Part shown: in pieces, positions 60,131-64,000 of the stretch | How positions within the stretch are numbered: position 1 is the stretch's first letter | Layout of the letters: every line of letters starts with the position of its first letter | Source: Hofstenia miamia | Lineage: Eukaryota; Xenacoelomorpha; Acoela | Reading direction: 5' to 3' | NCBI GenBank assembly: GCA_004352715.1 | Contig: SCFE01000096.1 | Coordinates: forward strand, 1,567,937 to 1,631,936 | Length of the DNA stretch: 64,000 nucleotides | Position numbers and translations under genes: made by a program | Notes under the pieces: generated by a model | Databases searched by the model: none | What the model was told of the DNA's origin: nothing | What the model saw: only the letters and a program-made list of their open reading frames with translations

Positions 60131-60600
60131 AGTTAATAATGTAGAATCGGTGGCTGGGAGGAAAACTTAGCTAGAAACTTAATTGACTCCAAAAAAGGTT
60201 TGAATAGCGTTTACTGAACAGCCACGATTCCAAGAAACAGGTTAACAGAGAACTTATAGCATATAGATATAACATTGGTAATTCATCCAAGTAACAGAAA
60301 TACTTTATGTAAGAACTGAGATGACCAATTCCTATGGCTTCCAGCCAAAGCAGAACATCCAGAAGTAAAGTGCTTAACCTATTGACTGGTGCTACCCTAT
60401 TTGTCTCACTTGCTTAATTTCTATCTCACTTCAAAAATACAAACTCTCATTTTCATTGTTATCTCTCAGCTCACTATTAAATAATCTGTAATTGCCAGAT
60501 ATTCGTGCTAGCCAACTGCATGGTATCATCACAGTGTAAGGTTTTATGAGTGCATGTACGTGTTGAAATACGAACGAGAGATTTATTATTTCCTTATGCA
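60131..60600. other. Non-coding region
   Basis: No supported feature. It separates the LINE from the LTR-type element on the right. Confidence 0.5.
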
Positions 60601-60639
60601 TAACCATATACGTAACTTAATGGACCACAATTCGGACTG

Positions 60640-61240
60640 GGTAGTCAAAGGACCCCCAGAAGCAACGTGTCGCCCCATGCTTGTGAAAGCACTCCCGAAT
60701 TGTTGCCGACTTACGCAATAAGTTTCATTTAAAGTAAAAAATAAATCAGAAATACAACGGTAAAGATGGCAGTTAAGAGTAGACAACTCTATTGAACATT
60801 CGCTACAGTTGTCTCAGTTTATGTACAAAAATTCTTATTATTACCTGCCTTTGTTTACAACTTTTTGATAGCAACATAGTTTAACATGATCAATCTTAAA
60901 TTCCCTCGCAAAATTAAATTTGAGCAAAATAAAAGCACCAACGAGGGGACATCAATTAAATGCTAACAAACTAAAATCGAAATTAATCGATACGTCATGG
61001 TGACGTAATAATACAAAGATATAATCGAAAGAATAAAATCAACAGAATCCCCGAGCAACTCTACACGCCCCCCCTTGCTCAAATTAATTTTCGGCTAACA
61101 GTTGGAGGGCTGGCCCGGAAACGATGCTTTGAGTAGCCANAATCGAAATTAATCGATATGTCATGGTGACGTAATAATACAAAGATATAATCGAAAGAAT
61201 AAAATCAACAGAATCCCCGAGCGACTCTACACGCCCCCCC
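60640..61240 (-). repeat. Possible 3' LTR with polypurine tract, minus-strand element
   Basis: On the minus strand, the open frame ending at 61251 is followed at once by a purine run (GAGCAAGGGGGGGG, 61232-61248), then TGTAGAGT..., an arrangement expected for a polypurine tract and LTR start. 'gcgacacgttgct' occurs at about 60660-60676 and again at 62342-62354, beside the gap. The LTR end is not fixed, and part of the block is duplicated around the N at 61140. Confidence 0.3.
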
Positions 61241-61306
61241 CTTGCTCAAATTAATTTTCGGCTAACAGTTGGAGGGCTGGCCCGGAAACGATGCTTTGAG
61301 TAGCCA
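60975..61306. other. 165-bp duplication around a single N with allelic differences
   Basis: 60975-61139 and 61141-61306 match except for gatacg/gatatg, gagcaact/gagcgact and a run of seven against eight C. Such differences fit two haplotypes placed in tandem at N 61140. Confidence 0.85.
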
Positions 61307-62359
61307 TGATCATCTTTATTGCGAGGTCACCATCCCATGTTGTTACTTCCGAATAGCTGGCTTCACGAGTTAGTTGCATCAGCACCTCCCTTTGTGTGAC
61401 CACTTCATCTCTTAATTGTAGGAACCGTATGGTAGGCATTTGATTGCTGACAGGGCAATTTCTCCGGAGGTTGTTTAGCCACCTGGTGAAGGTGTCGTAA
61501 AACCGCTCGTAGAGTCAAAGACCTTTTAGCGAGATCATGAGAGTCATAGTTGCGTCCGTATCAGAGGTGTGAGCATCAGTGGCGCTTATTTCGGTGTCTG
61601 GGTAGAAGTGAAGAAAAACCTGTCGAAGGGATCCCATTGTGGTGGCGTGGTCCACGAAAAGTGAGCAGTACTCTTGGACTTGGCTCAGCGTCATTTCTTC
61701 GGGATCCGAGACATTTGCTCGAAGCATTGCAATGATCTCGATTCGTTTGGTGACATCGTAGTATGGGGTCGCAGTCTCGATGTTGTTGATCCACATGAGA
61801 TCTCTGGCTGCCTGAAAGAGGATAAGGACGCAAGGTTGTAGCATGGCTAGTTTTTCCTGGATCACCCTTAGTTGCTGATGGATCGGGAGTCCCCTCGTAA
61901 AAATATCAGTTATCATGAGTTTTCCATTGATGAACACGCGCTTGGCGTTGTCTCCCACAATGAGTTTTTCACGTGCAGCTTTGTACTCACTGGTCCTGCT
62001 CGCTTTGATGGCCTCCGACTTGGTGCTGACGAAGTTGATCCTATCAGGCAGTTGCGTGGCGACTTTCTTCTTAGGTTTTCAGACCTTCCATTTTGGCTGT
62101 ATCAACGGAGTCTCCACTATAGGAGGGGGGATGCATAGTAGATTGGAGGTCTCTATCTTCTTCTCCATGTTGCTGAAGCTTGCATGGGAGGCCAACGTGG
62201 CAGTTCCAATTGTGACTGGATAATTTATATGAGCATCCTTTACTGTGTCCCAGAATTTTCCTCACAATCCTTTTGGTCGTAGTTGTTTGATCTGTTGGTG
62301 GGATATGCGTAGACGGGAGGTGGTACATTCCACATCCAGAGCAACGTGTCGCCCAGGGG
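61251..62359 (-). pseudogene. Minus-strand mobile-element ORF, family uncertain
   Basis: G/C-richer than its surroundings. A main frame runs from about 62170 through MEKKIETSNLLCIPPP, PDRINFVSTKSEAIKASRTS and GDNAKRVFINGKLMITDIF to RDLMWINNIETATPYYDVTK and a stop at 61515; it then resumes in another frame at 61251-61439 (IRFLQLRDEVVTQREVLMQL). KRVFINGKL resembles the C-terminal module of some retrotransposon ORF1 proteins, but that is weak. It lies downstream of a gag-like ORF across the gap and just before a purine tract, so it may be the last ORF of the same LTR element. I do not recognise it. Confidence 0.4.
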
Positions 62360-63359
62360 NNNNNNNNNNNNNNNNNNNNNNNNNNNNNNNNNNNNNNNNN
62401 NNNNNNNNNNNNNNNNNNNNNNNNNNNNNNNNNNNNNNNNNNNNNNNNNNNNNNNNNNNNNNNNNNNNNNNNNNNNNNNNNNNNNNNNNNNNNNNNNNNN
62501 NNNNNNNNNNNNNNNNNNNNNNNNNNNNNNNNNNNNNNNNNNNNNNNNNNNNNNNNNNNNNNNNNNNNNNNNNNNNNNNNNNNNNNNNNNNNNNNNNNNN
62601 NNNNNNNNNNNNNNNNNNNNNNNNNNNNNNNNNNNNNNNNNNNNNNNNNNNNNNNNNNNNNNNNNNNNNNNNNNNNNNNNNNNNNNNNNNNNNNNNNNNN
62701 NNNNNNNNNNNNNNNNNNNNNNNNNNNNNNNNNNNNNNNNNNNNNNNNNNNNNNNNNNNNNNNNNNNNNNNNNNNNNNNNNNNNNNNNNNNNNNNNNNNN
62801 NNNNNNNNNNNNNNNNNNNNNNNNNNNNNNNNNNNNNNNNNNNNNNNNNNNNNNNNNNNNNNNNNNNNNNNNNNNNNNNNNNNNNNNNNNNNNNNNNNNN
62901 NNNNNNNNNNNNNNNNNNNNNNNNNNNNNNNNNNNNNNNNNNNNNNNNNNNNNNNNNNNNNNNNNNNNNNNNNNNNNNNNNNNNNNNNNNNNNNNNNNNN
63001 NNNNNNNNNNNNNNNNNNNNNNNNNNNNNNNNNNNNNNNNNNNNNNNNNNNNNNNNNNNNNNNNNNNNNNNNNNNNNNNNNNNNNNNNNNNNNNNNNNNN
63101 NNNNNNNNNNNNNNNNNNNNNNNNNNNNNNNNNNNNNNNNNNNNNNNNNNNNNNNNNNNNNNNNNNNNNNNNNNNNNNNNNNNNNNNNNNNNNNNNNNNN
63201 NNNNNNNNNNNNNNNNNNNNNNNNNNNNNNNNNNNNNNNNNNNNNNNNNNNNNNNNNNNNNNNNNNNNNNNNNNNNNNNNNNNNNNNNNNNNNNNNNNNN
63301 NNNNNNNNNNNNNNNNNNNNNNNNNNNNNNNNNNNNNNNNNNNNNNNNNNNNNNNNNNN
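62360..63359. other. Assembly gap of 1,000 Ns
   Basis: Default-size scaffold gap within the minus-strand mobile element. The true length is unknown. Open frames that cross it are artefacts. Confidence 0.98.
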
Positions 63360-64000
63360 GGTGATCTTGTGCACGTTTTTCTGGAGGCGGCGCTCCAACT
63401 AATTTAAATCTGGCGATGCGGTAGGATGATCGGTATCAAGATCGACTAAGTCGTCAACACACAAGGCTTAATTGGGAGGTTCATCAACGATAAAGCCCTC
63501 GCCATTGGCAACAAGCTGGATTTTTGCCTTACATTGGGACTTCAGATGTCCTTTGTCCCCACACGTATAGCATCACACCAATGACAAGTCAAACATTTTC
63601 TTACCAGGCTTTCTGATTTCGAAATTTTTCGTTCCTGGCACGCCAGAGAATTTCGTAATGTCACTGTTGATACGTTGGGAGTTTTGAAGCATATATACCA
63701 CGCTGATCACCTTGCGGATTATTTTGTGGAGGCTGTCCTCAGGGTCGCACCTGACTTCCAGTCGATTTCAGATTGACGCAGGGAACCCTCGACAAATGTA
63801 CAAAAACAGATCATGTTTAGAATACTCTTTCGACAAGCTGCTCAGGCAAAATAGGCGTTCGACTTGGGTTATGTAATTTCTGATGTCGTCAACGAATTTG
63901 AAGGACATGTCGCACAGAAGCATCTTATACTGGTGTTTTATGTGCGGCGCTTGATAATGGTCTTCGAAGAACCCTACCAGCTTTTGATAGTCAGTTTTAA
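63360..64000 (-). pseudogene. LTR-retrotransposon gag with CCHC zinc knuckle
   Basis: The minus frame from the window edge reads TDYQKLVGFFEDHY, KFVDDIRNYITQVERLF and HDLFLYICRGFP, a capsid C-terminal region of Ty3/Gypsy-type gag. After an in-frame TGA it continues to CYTCGDKGHLKSQCKAK (about 63525-63575), a perfect C-x2-C-x4-H-x4-C knuckle of nucleocapsid. The knuckle packages element RNA. Three in-frame stops are visible (near 63768, 63575 and 63470), so this copy is dead, though otherwise little decayed. The gag start is beyond the window. Confidence 0.8.

Noticed and set aside
59862-60170. 102-codon plus-strand frame
   Set aside because: Antisense of the L1-like reverse-transcriptase core.
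61550-62223. Overlapping plus-strand open frames of 61-102 codons
   Set aside because: Shadows of the minus-strand mobile-element ORF in a G/C-richer block.
62245-63407. Long open frames on both strands of 353-385 codons
   Set aside because: They cross the 1,000-N gap; only their short ends are real sequence.
1-64000. CRISPR arrays, operons, Shine-Dalgarno sites, rRNA
   Set aside because: None seen; splicing, introns and transposon types show a eukaryotic nuclear genome.
1-64000. tRNA genes
   Set aside because: I found no convincing A-box/B-box pair with a foldable cloverleaf by eye; a covariance-model scan would be decisive.

Overview
The window is animal nuclear DNA from an unidentified invertebrate. 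It is visibly AT-rich, has many (TA)n microsatellites, spliced genes with kilobase-scale introns, and many decayed transposons of typical metazoan families. Nothing looks bacterial, viral or organellar. Three N gaps (18227-18226+1000, 35261-35331, 62360-63359) and several single Ns flanked by duplicated sequence show a draft assembly.

Host genes are sparse. An exon at 1303-1526 (minus) encodes part of the T1 tetramerisation domain of a Shaker-type potassium channel. The last two exons of an unrecognised coiled-coil protein lie at 6989-7304 and 8321-8797 (plus). A four-exon DHRS1-type short-chain dehydrogenase gene runs on the minus strand from 53170 to 44748; splice sites and phases agree throughout, but exon 3 has an in-frame stop at 47021-47023, before the catalytic YxxxK. 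A possible exon pair of an unknown gene lies at 22810-23049 and 23389 onward (plus).

Mobile elements dominate the rest. From left to right they are: a compound MITE (8880-9306); a 367-bp MITE with near-perfect 9-bp target duplications (11385-11751) that has a diverged relative at about 35950-36390; a LINE RT scrap (13398-13630); a complete but dead hAT element with perfect 8-bp target duplications (14202-15329); another LINE RT scrap (15440-15690); a Penelope-like GIY-YIG scrap (about 17722-17880); a CR1-like LINE whose ORF1 carries a PHD finger (about 19535-22290); a second CR1-like RT (25160-25855, minus) abutting a Gypsy RNase H/integrase remnant (25860-27345); a mariner-type MITE with perfect 30-bp TIRs (27998-28472) next to a Tc1-like transposase (28655-29530, minus); a tyrosine-recombinase element, probably Crypton-like (about 30611-32850); another LINE (33618-34600); a second Gypsy (55118-56570); an L1/Tx1-like LINE (60130 down to about 58150, minus); and an LTR-element gag with a CCHC knuckle at the right edge (minus).

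Several duplications are probably assembly artefacts (alternative haplotypes or overlapping contig ends), not biology: 29669-30529, 57388-58888, 61141-61306 and 17029-17187. The elements do not form a shared pathway. I found no convincing new functional system; the most unusual item is the tyrosine-recombinase element at 30.6-32.9 kb.
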